Positions 1-8,614 are shown, numbered from the stretch's first letter. The stretch is 64,000 nucleotides of DNA from Christensenella sp964438705 (GCA_964438705.1 CAYTKQ010000014.1:6105-70104); one strand, 5' to 3'. Notes: a model not told the origin generated them from the letters alone. A program made the numbers and translations.

Positions 1-858
1 CTGATGCGTTTCTGCACAGATGTGGCAAAGCACACGGCAAAAATGTATATGGACAGAGGGTGCGACATCATCGCGGTGGTAGACCCGATGACCTCGCAGA
101 TTTCGCCGGACACGTTCCACGAGTTCGTCTCCCCCTACTGCACGGAAATCTTCGACTTTGTGCGTGAAAACGGCAAAGCGGGTTCCTTCTTCGTATGCGG
201 CAACGCTAAAAACAACATTGAGGAGATGTGCCTGTGTAAGCCGGACAATGTTTCCATCGACGAAAACATCCCGCTTGAATACGTCAAGGAAGTTTGCCAG
301 AAAAACGGTATTTCCTTTGGCGGCAACATCAAGCTGACGCTCACCATCCTGTTCGGTACGCCCACAGACAACATTCAGGACGCGCAGAACTGCATGGCGA
401 TCGGCGGCAACAAGGGCTTCATCCTCGCACCGGGCTGCGATATCCCGTTCGACGCGCCGGTCCGCAACTTGAAGGCTGTCACCAGCGTTGTGCACGGCAA
501 CATCAGCGAAGTGATGGAGGACGATGATTCCCTCGCGGGCGTCACTTACGACCTACCGGATTACGCGAACGAAGATCAGGTCATCATGGACATTATCACG
601 CTCGACTCCGAATCATGCGCGCCCTGCCAGTATATGATGGAAGCGGTACGCGTTGCTGCGGAACCGTACGGCGACAAGGTCAAATACATCGAGCACAAGG
701 TGAAGGACAAAGAGTCCGTCGTATGCATGATGAAGCTCGGCGTTGCAAACATCCCCACCATCTGCATCGACGGCGACATCAAGTATGTCAGTATCATCCC
801 GGATCATCAGGAACTCAAGGACGTGATCGGCGAATATGTCAGCAAAAAGCAGAAATAA
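1..858 (+). CDS. UroD/MtaA-family methyltransferase fused to a thioredoxin-like domain (5' truncated)
   Basis: The gene enters from the left edge, so the N-terminal part of the barrel is missing. Residues about 1-175 match the C-terminal half of the uroporphyrinogen-decarboxylase fold used by methylcobamide methyltransferases (MtaA, MtbA, CmuA): a GSFFVCGNA segment where the family has a His-x-Cys zinc site, and LAPGCDIPFDAP, which carries the last cysteine ligand. The His is Phe here, so zinc binding may be altered. From about residue 198 a second domain begins with SESCAPCQYM, a CxxC redox motif in a thioredoxin-like fold that also has the NIPTICIDG cis-proline segment. That fusion is unusual. 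The 3' end overlaps the next gene by 23 bases, and a CobW GTPase follows, so the three probably form one operon serving corrinoid methyl transfer. The substrate is unknown. Simple UroD activity is unlikely given this context. Confidence 0.8.
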   Translation: MMRFCTDVAKHTAKMYMDRGCDIIAVVDPMTSQISPDTFHEFVSPYCTEIFDFVRENGKAGSFFVCGNAKNNIEEMCLCKPDNVSIDENIPLEYVKEVCQKNGISFGGNIKLTLTILFGTPTDNIQDAQNCMAIGGNKGFILAPGCDIPFDAPVRNLKAVTSVVHGNISEVMEDDDSLAGVTYDLPDYANEDQVIMDIITLDSESCAPCQYMMEAVRVAAEPYGDKVKYIEHKVKDKESVVCMMKLGVANIPTICIDGDIKYVSIIPDHQELKDVIGEYVSKKQK

Positions 859-1129
859 AGAGGTTGTGCTCGTCACACTAGAGCAGCCGTGCACCGCGTG
901 CATCATCACGTGCAATTTAACGGAAGAGATCATAGGAAAGCTGCGCAAGCGGAACGGGGATTTCCCCTTCCGCATTGTGCGGCTTAAGCATATCCGCGAG
1001 ATCAAGAGCGTTCCCGGTCTCGAGGTGGAAAAGTTCCCGGCGGTCATCATCGACGGCGAACAGGTCACAGCGGGAAGCTTTCCGCATCCCGATATGCTGA
1101 AATACTACATTTATGGAGAAGAGTCATGA
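836..1129 (+). CDS. small thioredoxin/glutaredoxin-like CxxC protein
   Basis: A 97-residue protein that starts inside the end of the UroD-thioredoxin gene and ends in an ATGA overlap with the CobW-type gene, so its translation is probably coupled to both. A beta strand (VVLVTLEQ) leads into PCTACIITC, a CxxC motif with a third Cys three residues on. KFPAVIIDGEQV resembles the cis-proline loop of thioredoxin folds. It looks like a free-standing relative of the domain fused to the upstream methyltransferase. A redox or metal-handling role for the corrinoid system is inferred only from context. The ATG at 836 has a weak ribosome site, and a GTG at 866 is possible though badly spaced from AAGAGG. 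Confidence 0.7.
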   Translation: MSAKSRNKEVVLVTLEQPCTACIITCNLTEEIIGKLRKRNGDFPFRIVRLKHIREIKSVPGLEVEKFPAVIIDGEQVTAGSFPHPDMLKYYIYGEES

Positions 1130-2268
1130 GCGAACGGATCAAGCTGTCGGTCATCGGGGGCTTCCTCGGTTCCGGCAAGACCACGACGATTTTGAGCATC
1201 GCAAAAAAGTTGATCGGCAGCGGCACCAAGGTGGGCATCGTCACCAACGATCAGGGCAGCGACCTTGTGGACACCAACTTTCTGCGCAGCGCGGGCTTTC
1301 CCGTGCTTGAGGTGGAAGGCGGCTGTTTTTGCTGCAATTTTGAGGAATTCGTGGGTAAACTGAATACGCTTGCGCGCGAACAGCTGCCGGACATCATCCT
1401 CGCCGAACCGGTCGGGAGCTGTACAGACCTTGTGGCAAGCATCTTCAAACCGCTTCAGCTGCGGCACACGGAAAACTTTGTGCTCGCGCCGCTGATGGTG
1501 CTGGCAGACCCGCGCAGGGTGCGCAGACTGATGACGGACGGCGAACGCAGGTTTCAGAGCGAGATCAACTACCTGTTCAAAAAGCAGCTCGAGGAAGCGG
1601 ACATCATTTTGCTGAGCAAGGCCGATCTTTATACAAGCGAGGAGCTTGACGAGCTTAAGGCTTATCTCAAAAAGACCTTCAAGGGAACGGAGGTCGCGGT
1701 CGTCTCCGCCAAGGAAGGCCGGGGGTTAAGCGAAATCCTGCCCGTGATCCTCGCGGGCGAGGCGGCCGAGGTCGGTGCGCTGATGGAGCTCGATTACAAC
1801 GTTTACGGTCTGGCGGAAAGCTTCCTCGGCTGGTTCAACGCCACGGCGGCGGTCGCAAGCGGCGGCGCGGACGAGGTGAAGGCGTTTGTGACGGACTTCA
1901 TGGAGCACATCAAGAGCGAGGTCGCGGCAACGGGAAAAGAGATCGCACACCTCAAGACCTATGCCATGGGAACGGGCGGTTATTTGAAGGCAAGCATCAC
2001 CAGCGTGGAGGACACGCTCGATTTCTACGAGGACAACTTCAAGGGCAGCGGGCGGTTTTCCCTCGTGGTGAACGCGCGCATGAACGTGGAGCCGGACGTA
2101 TTAAACCCCATGATGGAGCAGGCCATCCACGCGGCGGCACAAACGCGCGGCATCGACGTGAGCGAATACAAAAGCGATTGCTTCACACCCGGCGCACCCT
2201 CCGGCGCGGCGCGCGGCCTTGTGAGCGAGGAGGGCTGCGGTTGTTCGTGCTGCGGGCGGGAGGAATAA
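1126..2268 (+). CDS. CobW/COG0523-family GTPase, probable metallochaperone
   Basis: A 380-residue G3E-family GTPase. The P-loop GGFLGSGKTT lies at residues 9-18, the family metal motif (CxCC) appears as EGGCFCCNF near residue 65, and LLSKADL is the NKxD-type guanine-binding motif. The protein ends in a Cys-rich tail, GCGCSCCGREE, probably a second metal site. COG0523 proteins deliver metals or support cobalamin enzymes, and relatives sit beside corrinoid methyltransferase genes. It starts in an ATGA overlap with the thioredoxin-like gene and is the last gene of this rightward operon, followed at once by a hairpin terminator. A role in metallating or reactivating the methyltransferase system is inference. 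Confidence 0.85.
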   Translation: MSERIKLSVIGGFLGSGKTTTILSIAKKLIGSGTKVGIVTNDQGSDLVDTNFLRSAGFPVLEVEGGCFCCNFEEFVGKLNTLAREQLPDIILAEPVGSCTDLVASIFKPLQLRHTENFVLAPLMVLADPRRVRRLMTDGERRFQSEINYLFKKQLEEADIILLSKADLYTSEELDELKAYLKKTFKGTEVAVVSAKEGRGLSEILPVILAGEAAEVGALMELDYNVYGLAESFLGWFNATAAVASGGADEVKAFVTDFMEHIKSEVAATGKEIAHLKTYAMGTGGYLKASITSVEDTLDFYEDNFKGSGRFSLVVNARMNVEPDVLNPMMEQAIHAAAQTRGIDVSEYKSDCFTPGAPSGAARGLVSEEGCGCSCCGREE

Positions 2269-2291
2269 CATATCATCCAATCTGATTCATT

Positions 2292-2319
2292 GGAGCCGCG
2301 GCAACGCGGTTCTTTTTTT
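2292..2319 (+). terminator. terminator of the UroD-Trx/CobW operon
   Basis: A short GC stem (AGCCGCG, loop GCAA, CGCGGTT) is followed by a run of seven T. It lies 25 bases after the CobW stop and points rightward. Confidence 0.7.
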
Positions 2320-2326
2320 GGCAAAA

Positions 2327-2352
2327 AAAGAATCCCGTCTCCGGGATTCTTT
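2327..2352 (-). terminator. terminator of the NCS2-like permease gene
   Basis: A perfect 11-bp stem (AAAGAATCCCG, loop TCTC, CGGGATTCTTT). Read leftward it is followed by a T run, directly downstream of the permease stop at 2369. It sits back to back with the rightward terminator. Confidence 0.75.
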
Positions 2353-2368
2353 TGCTTTTCCATAAGCA

Positions 2369-3928
2369 TCAAACGTATTCGTAATCGTCCGGCGCTTTGA
2401 ACCATTTTTTGCGCCCAAGGTGGAAAATGAAGCACAGCGCCGCAATGATGATGTAGGCGATCATATAGGGCGATGTCGGGAAGAACCCCAGTGACGAGCT
2501 GTTGACGAACCCGAAGAACGCCAGCACAGCACCGCACACAAACACCCACGCCGTTTTATCCAGCCGCCTGTCGATGATAAACGTGACCGCGCTGCCCCAC
2601 AAAAGTCCCGTGACGATCGCGCCCGCGTGTACCGCAGGAACGCCGTTCCACATCACACCCGCGTCGAGGATCGCCTGCGTCGTTTCCGGGCCATATTGCG
2701 CAAGCCCGTTCACTGTCTCCGTAAACACACCTGTAAGCCCGACGGCGCCGGTGATCTGCGAATACATGTAGTCTCCCACAGCGGGCAGCATGGCAACGGC
2801 GATGGCCGCAAAATATTTGTGGTTGTTCTCTTTGTAGGCCTGCGCCACCATGACGATCGCGCACCACAAAAATGTGATGGCGCAAATGGCAGCGGGGATG
2901 ACGGAATTGATAAACTTGAAAAATCCGAACAGGCCCGCGCATCCAAGGACTACGCCGCCCATCCACGAATAGGCCGCGCCCGCCTTCTGTTTTTTGAGAC
3001 CGGGATGCCCCAGCCACACGGTGTTGGGCACCACGCCGCCGAACACAGCCGAAATCATGGTGCAGCCACCGTCCGCAAACTGTGCCTCGCGCACGCTGTA
3101 GTTGTCGCCCGCCGTATTCGCGGAGGCCACGTTGTCCATCGTTTCAATGAAGTTATAAATTTCGACGGGGATGACCACCGCAAGGTATGGCGCCACCACG
3201 GCAAAGCCGTTCAGCAGATGCTGCACGGTATCGGCCGGGTTGGGTACAAAGAACCCGACGCCCGAAAAATCCGGCTGCACACGTCCCAGGATGAGCGCAT
3301 ACACGATACCACCCACAATGGCGACGGCGAGCGGCGGGATTTTCCCCGGGAACATATAACCCGCGAACAGACCCACAAACGCCACCAAGAGGATGGGCAT
3401 ACCGAGGATCGGATCGCCGAACACGTCAAAAATTCCCTGTGTCGCCATCCAAATGAAGCCCACGCCCGCAATGGTGCCGAGCAGAGCGGCACGGGGCAGC
3501 GCCTTTTTGATATACGGCCCGATGATGCCGCCCAAAAATTCGATGGCTCCGCCGATGAAGCACGCCGCGACCGCTGCGGACCACACGAGCTCCGGGTCGC
3601 CCAGCGCATAGTTGAGCGGCACGATCACCCCGTACAAAAAGATGAACATGGCGGGAGTAGACACCCCCGACGGCAGCGCCGTTACATCTGCGCGCTGTTC
3701 TTTTTTCGAGAGCTTGTGGGCCATGTAGGCATAATAAATTCCAGAAAGCATAAGTCCGATGGACATGCCCGGGATGACCCTCCCATAAACGATTTCATCC
3801 GGCCAGCCAAGCATTCCTGACAGCGTAGCGATCACAATGATGTAGTTTACGATGTTGCCCGCCAAGCTGTACGCAAGGCCGCCGACGTCACCCGATGTAA
3901 AAAACGGGATCAGCGATTTTGGTTTCAT
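2369..3928 (-). CDS. NCS2-like (xanthine/uracil permease superfamily) membrane transporter
   Basis: A 519-residue, very hydrophobic protein with about 12-14 predicted membrane spans. It opens with FFTSGDVGGLAYSLAGNIVNY and contains TALPSGVSTPAMFIFLYG and an IETMDNVASAN segment, a pattern like the NCS2 nucleobase permease fold (the conserved acidic residue before the second half-helix). It is not a close match to the classical UraA or AzgA branches, so the substrate is open. It lies downstream of the MtmB-like gene on the same strand, separated by a strong hairpin, so it may be transcribed by read-through. A methylated amine or heterocycle is a context guess. Confidence 0.65.
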   Translation of the reverse strand: MKPKSLIPFFTSGDVGGLAYSLAGNIVNYIIVIATLSGMLGWPDEIVYGRVIPGMSIGLMLSGIYYAYMAHKLSKKEQRADVTALPSGVSTPAMFIFLYGVIVPLNYALGDPELVWSAAVAACFIGGAIEFLGGIIGPYIKKALPRAALLGTIAGVGFIWMATQGIFDVFGDPILGMPILLVAFVGLFAGYMFPGKIPPLAVAIVGGIVYALILGRVQPDFSGVGFFVPNPADTVQHLLNGFAVVAPYLAVVIPVEIYNFIETMDNVASANTAGDNYSVREAQFADGGCTMISAVFGGVVPNTVWLGHPGLKKQKAGAAYSWMGGVVLGCAGLFGFFKFINSVIPAAICAITFLWCAIVMVAQAYKENNHKYFAAIAVAMLPAVGDYMYSQITGAVGLTGVFTETVNGLAQYGPETTQAILDAGVMWNGVPAVHAGAIVTGLLWGSAVTFIIDRRLDKTAWVFVCGAVLAFFGFVNSSSLGFFPTSPYMIAYIIIAALCFIFHLGRKKWFKAPDDYEYV

Positions 3929-3969
3929 AAATTCTCTCCTCTCTCTTGTCGCTTTTCGTCATAAATAAA

Positions 3970-4002
3970 AAGCCTGTCTTAATTTTATAGTAAGACAGGC
4001 TT
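3970..4002 (-). terminator. strong hairpin terminator or attenuator after the MtmB-like gene
   Basis: Two perfect 12-bp arms (AAGCCTGTCTTA at 3970-3981 and TAAGACAGGCTT at 3991-4002) enclose a 9-base loop. Leftward, a T-rich run follows. It lies about 95 bases after the methyltransferase stop and about 40 bases before the permease start, so it either ends the upstream transcript or attenuates the permease gene. Confidence 0.75.
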
Positions 4003-4096
4003 CTACGCAATAAATTTATGAACTTGTTCAATTAAAATCTTTTTAATATTCGTTATGTATCGAATGTTTTGATATTTTGTTCATCGGGCTCAATCC

Positions 4097-5464
4097 CTAT
4101 AAAACAAGCCCAATACCCCTAAGCTCCATTTTTACTTCTTCATACATGGCTTCCCATTCAGGAACGGGACGAATCGTCTGCATATCATACGCCTCATCGA
4201 AGGGCTTGCCCTCATTGCCCGTCGCAAAGACATGTTCATACTTTTCAAGCAGCTTCAAAATCATCCCGTTCGCCTGCGCACGGGTGATTCCCGCGCGCGA
4301 AGCGGCAAGGCCGGTCTCGCCCATCACGCGCGCCTCGAGGCCCGTACCGTGCGGCTTCACGCCGTCACACGAGCCGCATCCCTCCAGATGCCCGCCCGAA
4401 ACAGTGATGGCAAGCGCGTTCGCCGCCACCTCATAAAGCAGCTCTTTGGTGAGCGCACCGCTCTTGGGATAAATATCGCACACGATGATCGCGGGCGCGC
4501 ATTTCGCAAACGCCTGACACACAACGCTTTGCAGCCACATGCATTCGCGCGTGGAGGTGGCAATGTAATTGATGTGGATGGGGTGGCACAGATGATAATC
4601 CGCGCGGCACACGATGTTCGCCGCCAGCATCGAAGCGATCATGCACACAACCGCCCCCGGTGCGCCGCCGGCAAGGCCGCCCACCATCACGCACGCCAAC
4701 GATGCGTTGCGCACACCCGTATCGATCGAACTTGCCGCGCGCACCATGTTGTCGCGGCTGATGATGAGCTCGTTGAGGAGCGCCACCAAATGCGAATCGC
4801 ACGGCCTGAGCGCGCCCGGCGCAGTCGCCGAAAGGTCGCCGATCTCCGACACGCTGCTTTCGCCCGCGAGCATGCCGATGCCCGGCCTGCCCGAAAACGC
4901 CGCGGCCTGATGCAGATAGGAAAGCTCTCTGCGCACCGCAAGTACCTCGGAGGCCTCCGCGCTGCGCACGGCATAGCCGTCCACATCCACGATGGAGCCG
5001 CACGTGATAAGGTCGACCGCCTTTTCCTGCGCCCAGCTTCTCACCGTGGGCAGGAACAGCCGCTCGGGCGTGGGACACCCGGGATTGCCCGCCCATACGC
5101 CGGGCTTGCGGCAATCTTCCGCGCCGCGCGCGTAAAGCGTGAACGCATCCTTGCCTTCGCCCATCACGATCGTCTTTTTCGTGTTTTTCGCCGCGTCGTC
5201 GATTTCCTCCGCGCTCAGCTTGATGACGCGCTTGGTGTCGATGTTGTAAACGCCTGTTTCAAGGAGCAGCCTGCGCCCCGCCTCGTAATATTTTTCAAGC
5301 AGCGCTTCGTCCACAGTTGTGATCTCGTCGTTGTCGCGGGTAAATCCATATTCCGCGACGATCTCCGCCGTCTTCATGGCGATCATGTCCACATCCCAGT
5401 AGTCCTTTGAGACCTGTTCCCCTACATATCCGCGTTCCACGATTTCCAGATAATTGTTTGTCAT
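4097..5464 (-). CDS. MtmB-family methyltransferase homologue without pyrrolysine
   Basis: A 455-residue protein, against 458 in archaeal monomethylamine methyltransferase MtmB. By eye against the Methanosarcina MtmB sequence as I remember it, it aligns nearly without gaps at a constant offset of three: YNIDTKRVIKLSAEEI, SGRPGIGMLAGESS, DSHLVALLNEL, HPIHINYIATSTRE, GTGLEARVMGE and the final LRGIGLVL all match family blocks. The residue at the pyrrolysine position (O202) is Leu199, codon CTC at 4868-4870, and no in-frame TAG occurs. Other residues placed around pyrrolysine also differ: Glu229 is Leu226, Glu259 is Leu256, Gln333 is Asp330, while Tyr335 is kept as Tyr332. It should be a corrinoid-dependent methyltransferase with another substrate or mechanism. 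The ribosome site GGGAG precedes the ATG. The gene follows the lipoprotein gene after 21 bases. No corrinoid protein or pyl gene is in the window. Confidence 0.85.
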   Translation of the reverse strand: MTNNYLEIVERGYVGEQVSKDYWDVDMIAMKTAEIVAEYGFTRDNDEITTVDEALLEKYYEAGRRLLLETGVYNIDTKRVIKLSAEEIDDAAKNTKKTIVMGEGKDAFTLYARGAEDCRKPGVWAGNPGCPTPERLFLPTVRSWAQEKAVDLITCGSIVDVDGYAVRSAEASEVLAVRRELSYLHQAAAFSGRPGIGMLAGESSVSEIGDLSATAPGALRPCDSHLVALLNELIISRDNMVRAASSIDTGVRNASLACVMVGGLAGGAPGAVVCMIASMLAANIVCRADYHLCHPIHINYIATSTRECMWLQSVVCQAFAKCAPAIIVCDIYPKSGALTKELLYEVAANALAITVSGGHLEGCGSCDGVKPHGTGLEARVMGETGLAASRAGITRAQANGMILKLLEKYEHVFATGNEGKPFDEAYDMQTIRPVPEWEAMYEEVKMELRGIGLVL

Positions 5465-5485
5465 ATAGAATCTCCCTTTTCCAAT

Positions 5486-6187
5486 CTATTTTGCGTAGGG
5501 CTGAAAGGCTGCCAGAGCGGCTGCCGCAACCTCGACAGACTCTTCCCCATAGGTCATTATAATGCACAAGGAACGGTTGTCCTTTTTCGTGAAGTAATAA
5601 TCCTGTGAAACGAGCACGCCCTCTCCATAGTCGATGGTCAGAGGCTCTTTGATAAAGTCCATTCCGGCAATCGAAACGGTCTCAGGCTCCCCTGCGGATG
5701 AATATCCCTTTCTCGCGGCAATCGACTTGGCGTACGCAGCGGCATATTGCTCCAAAGGCATGTTGGAAAGCGGTATCGTTTCTGTCGCAACCATGACGTT
5801 CATCGTTGAAGCCGCGTCTGCCGCCATCATTTCAAAGGTGCCTGCGCCGCTGTCGGCTTCCGCGCCCGCAAATGCAGACATTTCGTCCTTTGTTGCCAGC
5901 GCAAGATCGCTACCTTCCGGGATGGCCCATTGCAGACCCAGATATTCACTGGTATACATCTGATCGGTCAGCGTGCCCTCTGCGTAAGCGGGCGCTGCAC
6001 TTTCGGTTGGGGAGGGTGACGGCGTGGGGGCGGGGTCGGGCGTAGCCGAAGGCGATTCCATGGGCGCAGCTGCCTGTTCCGGCGTATTAGAAGGCATAAG
6101 GGCCGTCAACGGAGAGCATGCCGCAGCCAGCAAAACGACCATGAGCAGGGCAACAGCAGTAGCGATTATCTTTACATACTTTTTCAT
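5486..6187 (-). CDS. secreted lipoprotein of unknown function
   Basis: 233 residues. A basic start (MKKYVKII) and a hydrophobic core end at AAAC, a loose lipobox with Cys24. A Pro/Ser/Thr/Ala-rich linker to about residue 68 precedes a folded domain of about 165 residues (YLGLQWAIPEGSDLALATKDEM, later YYFTKKDNRSLCIIMTYG). The domain resembles small extracytoplasmic proteins of Clostridia with no assigned function, and I do not recognise a catalytic motif. It sits 15 bases after leuS and 21 bases before the MtmB-like gene, so all three may share a transcript. Confidence 0.75.
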   Translation of the reverse strand: MKKYVKIIATAVALLMVVLLAAACSPLTALMPSNTPEQAAAPMESPSATPDPAPTPSPSPTESAAPAYAEGTLTDQMYTSEYLGLQWAIPEGSDLALATKDEMSAFAGAEADSGAGTFEMMAADAASTMNVMVATETIPLSNMPLEQYAAAYAKSIAARKGYSSAGEPETVSIAGMDFIKEPLTIDYGEGVLVSQDYYFTKKDNRSLCIIMTYGEESVEVAAAALAAFQPYAK

Positions 6188-6202
6188 TTTTTCATTCTCC
6201 TT

Positions 6203-8614
6203 TTATTTCACAACAATATTCACAATACGTCCGGGCACTACAATGAACTTTACGATCTCCTTGCCCGCCCACAGCTCCGCAAACTCCTTGCGCACAAAGG
6301 CTTCCACTTCCTCTTTGGAAGCGTCGGCGGAAATATCAAATTTTGCCCGCACCTTGCCGTTCAATTGCACCGCCATGTTGACGGTCGAGCGCTTGAGCGC
6401 GTTTTCGTCGCACACGGGGAATTCCTGATCGAAGATGGAATAGACCCCGCCGAGGCGCTCCCACATTTCCTCCGCAAAGTGCGGGGCAAAAGGCGCGAGA
6501 ATGAGGCACAGCTTTTTGCACACCTCTTTTAAGAAGGCCGCGTCGGGCTGTTTGTCCATGTATTTATACATTGCGTTCACAAGCTCCATGATGCGCGCCA
6601 CCGACGTGTTGAACGAAAACGCCGGAATATCGCGCGCCACATTTTTGATGGCATAGTGAAGCTGATAATTCACGTCGAAGTCGGCCTTGCCGCTGCCGCC
6701 CAGCATAGGCGCCACCGCGCTTACAAGGCGCTCGACGCGCTCCAAAAAACGGTTTACAGCCTTGATGCCGCCGTCGTTCCACGGTCCGCCCTCCACGTAA
6801 TTGAATCCAAACGCGAGGTACATACGCAGCGTGTCCGATCCATATTTTTTGATGAGCTCATCCGGCGAGATGACGTTACCGCGGCTCTTGCTCATTTTTT
6901 CACCGTCCGGCCCCAGAATCACGCCCTGATGCACGAGGGACGAAAAGGGCTCGTCAAAGCCTACATAGCCCATATCGTGAAACGCCTTGGTGAAGAAGCG
7001 CGCGTACAGCAGATGCATGACCGCGTGCTCCGCGCCGCCGATGTATTTATCCACGGGCAGCAGCCCGTCCACAACGGCTTTGTTCCACGCTTCGGTTTTA
7101 TTTTTGTTGTCCGCATAGCGCAGATAATACCACGACGAGCACACGAAGGTGTCCATGGTATCCACGTCGCGTCTCGCCTTGCCGCCGCACACGGGGCAGG
7201 TGGTGTTGACAAAGTCCTCTTTTTTTGCGAGGGGGGATGTGCCGTCCGGCGTGAAGTTCACGTCGTAGGGAAGCTCCACCGGCAATTGATCCTCGGGCAC
7301 AGGCACTTCGCCGCACTTGTCGCAGTAGAGCATGGGAATGGGCGCGCCCCAATAGCGCTGACGGGAAACGAGCCAGTCGCGCAGGCGGTAGTTGATCTTA
7401 AAACCGCCCTTATCCTCTTTTCCGAGGTCCTCAAGGATGGCCTTTTTGCCCTCCTCCGTCATGAGCCCGTCATATTTTTCACTGCTTACGAGAAGACCGT
7501 GCTCTGTGTATGGCAGTGCGTCGTCGCCCCCGTCTGCCGCCTTGATGACCCGCTCGATAGGCAGGCCGTATTTTTCCGCAAACGCAAAATCGCGCTCGTC
7601 GTGCGCGGGCACCGCCATCACGCAACCCGTGCCATAGCTCGCGAGCACATAATCCGCCGTCCAGATGGGCACCTTGCGTCCGTTGACGGGATTCAAAGCA
7701 TACGCGCCCGTAAACACACCCGTTTTCTCACGCGTGGTGGAAAGCCGGTCGATCTCGCTTGCGCGCGCCGCATATTCCTGATATTCCTTCACTGCGGGCA
7801 TCTGCACAGAGGTCGTGATCTGCTCGACAAGCGGGTGCTCGGGCGAGATCACCACATAGGTACAGCCGAAAAGCGTATCCGCGCGGGTGGTGAACACGGT
7901 GAAATCTCCGCCGCCCACGATATCAAATTTCACCTCGCCGCCCTGCGATTTGCCGATCCAGTTTTTTTGCATAAGCTTGGTTTTTTCCGGCCAGTCGATG
8001 CGCTCGAGGCCCTCTAAAAGCTGCTCCGCGTAATCAGTGATCTTAAAAAACCACTGCGTGAGGTGTTTTTTTGTGACGAGCGTTCCGCAGCGTTCGCACG
8101 CGCCGTCCACCACCTGCTCGTTCGCAAGCACCGTCTGGCAGGACGGGCACCAGTTCACGGGCGCAGCCTTGCGGTAAGCAAGCCCGTGCTTATACAGCTG
8201 TAAAAAGCACCACTGCGTCCATTTGTAGTATTCGGGAAGGCACGTCACCACCTCATAATCCCAGTCAAACGTCGCGCCGATGGCTCTGAGCTGCTGTTCC
8301 ATGGTCTTAATGTTTTGCATCGTGGAATCGCTCGGATGGATGCCCGTTTTGATCGCGTAGTTTTCGGCGGGCAGGCCGAACGCGTCAAACCCCATGGGGT
8401 GAAACACGTTGTGTCCCGTCATGCGCATGAAGCGCGCGTATGTGTCCGAAAGGCTGTAATTATACCAATGCCCCACGTGCAGCTTTGCGCCCGAGGGGTA
8501 GGAAAACATTTCCAGCACATAATGCTTGGGCTTTTTGCTGTCTTGATCGAATCGATAAAGATTGGTCTCCGCCCATTTTTGTTGCCATTTTTTCTCGATG
8601 TCCGTGAAATTCAC
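6203..8614 (-). CDS. leuS: leucyl-tRNA synthetase
   Basis: 803 residues, usual bacterial LeuRS length. It has the HIGH-type motif HVGHWYNYS, a zinc-like pair of CxxC knuckles (WCPSCQTV and ACERCGT), a CP1 editing domain with TTRADTLFG, and the KMSKSRGN motif. It charges tRNA-Leu in the cytoplasm. I place the start at the GTG at 8614, since GGAGG lies eight bases upstream. A frame-compatible TTG at 8629 overlaps that ribosome site and is unlikely. A promoter with a 17-bp spacer lies just upstream. I saw no T-box leader in the short upstream region. Confidence 0.97.
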   Translation of the reverse strand: MNFTDIEKKWQQKWAETNLYRFDQDSKKPKHYVLEMFSYPSGAKLHVGHWYNYSLSDTYARFMRMTGHNVFHPMGFDAFGLPAENYAIKTGIHPSDSTMQNIKTMEQQLRAIGATFDWDYEVVTCLPEYYKWTQWCFLQLYKHGLAYRKAAPVNWCPSCQTVLANEQVVDGACERCGTLVTKKHLTQWFFKITDYAEQLLEGLERIDWPEKTKLMQKNWIGKSQGGEVKFDIVGGGDFTVFTTRADTLFGCTYVVISPEHPLVEQITTSVQMPAVKEYQEYAARASEIDRLSTTREKTGVFTGAYALNPVNGRKVPIWTADYVLASYGTGCVMAVPAHDERDFAFAEKYGLPIERVIKAADGGDDALPYTEHGLLVSSEKYDGLMTEEGKKAILEDLGKEDKGGFKINYRLRDWLVSRQRYWGAPIPMLYCDKCGEVPVPEDQLPVELPYDVNFTPDGTSPLAKKEDFVNTTCPVCGGKARRDVDTMDTFVCSSWYYLRYADNKNKTEAWNKAVVDGLLPVDKYIGGAEHAVMHLLYARFFTKAFHDMGYVGFDEPFSSLVHQGVILGPDGEKMSKSRGNVISPDELIKKYGSDTLRMYLAFGFNYVEGGPWNDGGIKAVNRFLERVERLVSAVAPMLGGSGKADFDVNYQLHYAIKNVARDIPAFSFNTSVARIMELVNAMYKYMDKQPDAAFLKEVCKKLCLILAPFAPHFAEEMWERLGGVYSIFDQEFPVCDENALKRSTVNMAVQLNGKVRAKFDISADASKEEVEAFVRKEFAELWAGKEIVKFIVVPGRIVNIVVK

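Noticed and set aside
2627..3820. 397-codon rightward frame opposite the permease
   Set aside because: His/Arg-rich shadow of a membrane-protein gene.
4097..5464. Pyrrolysine read-through in the MtmB-like gene
   Set aside because: The frame has no TAG. The position is CTC.
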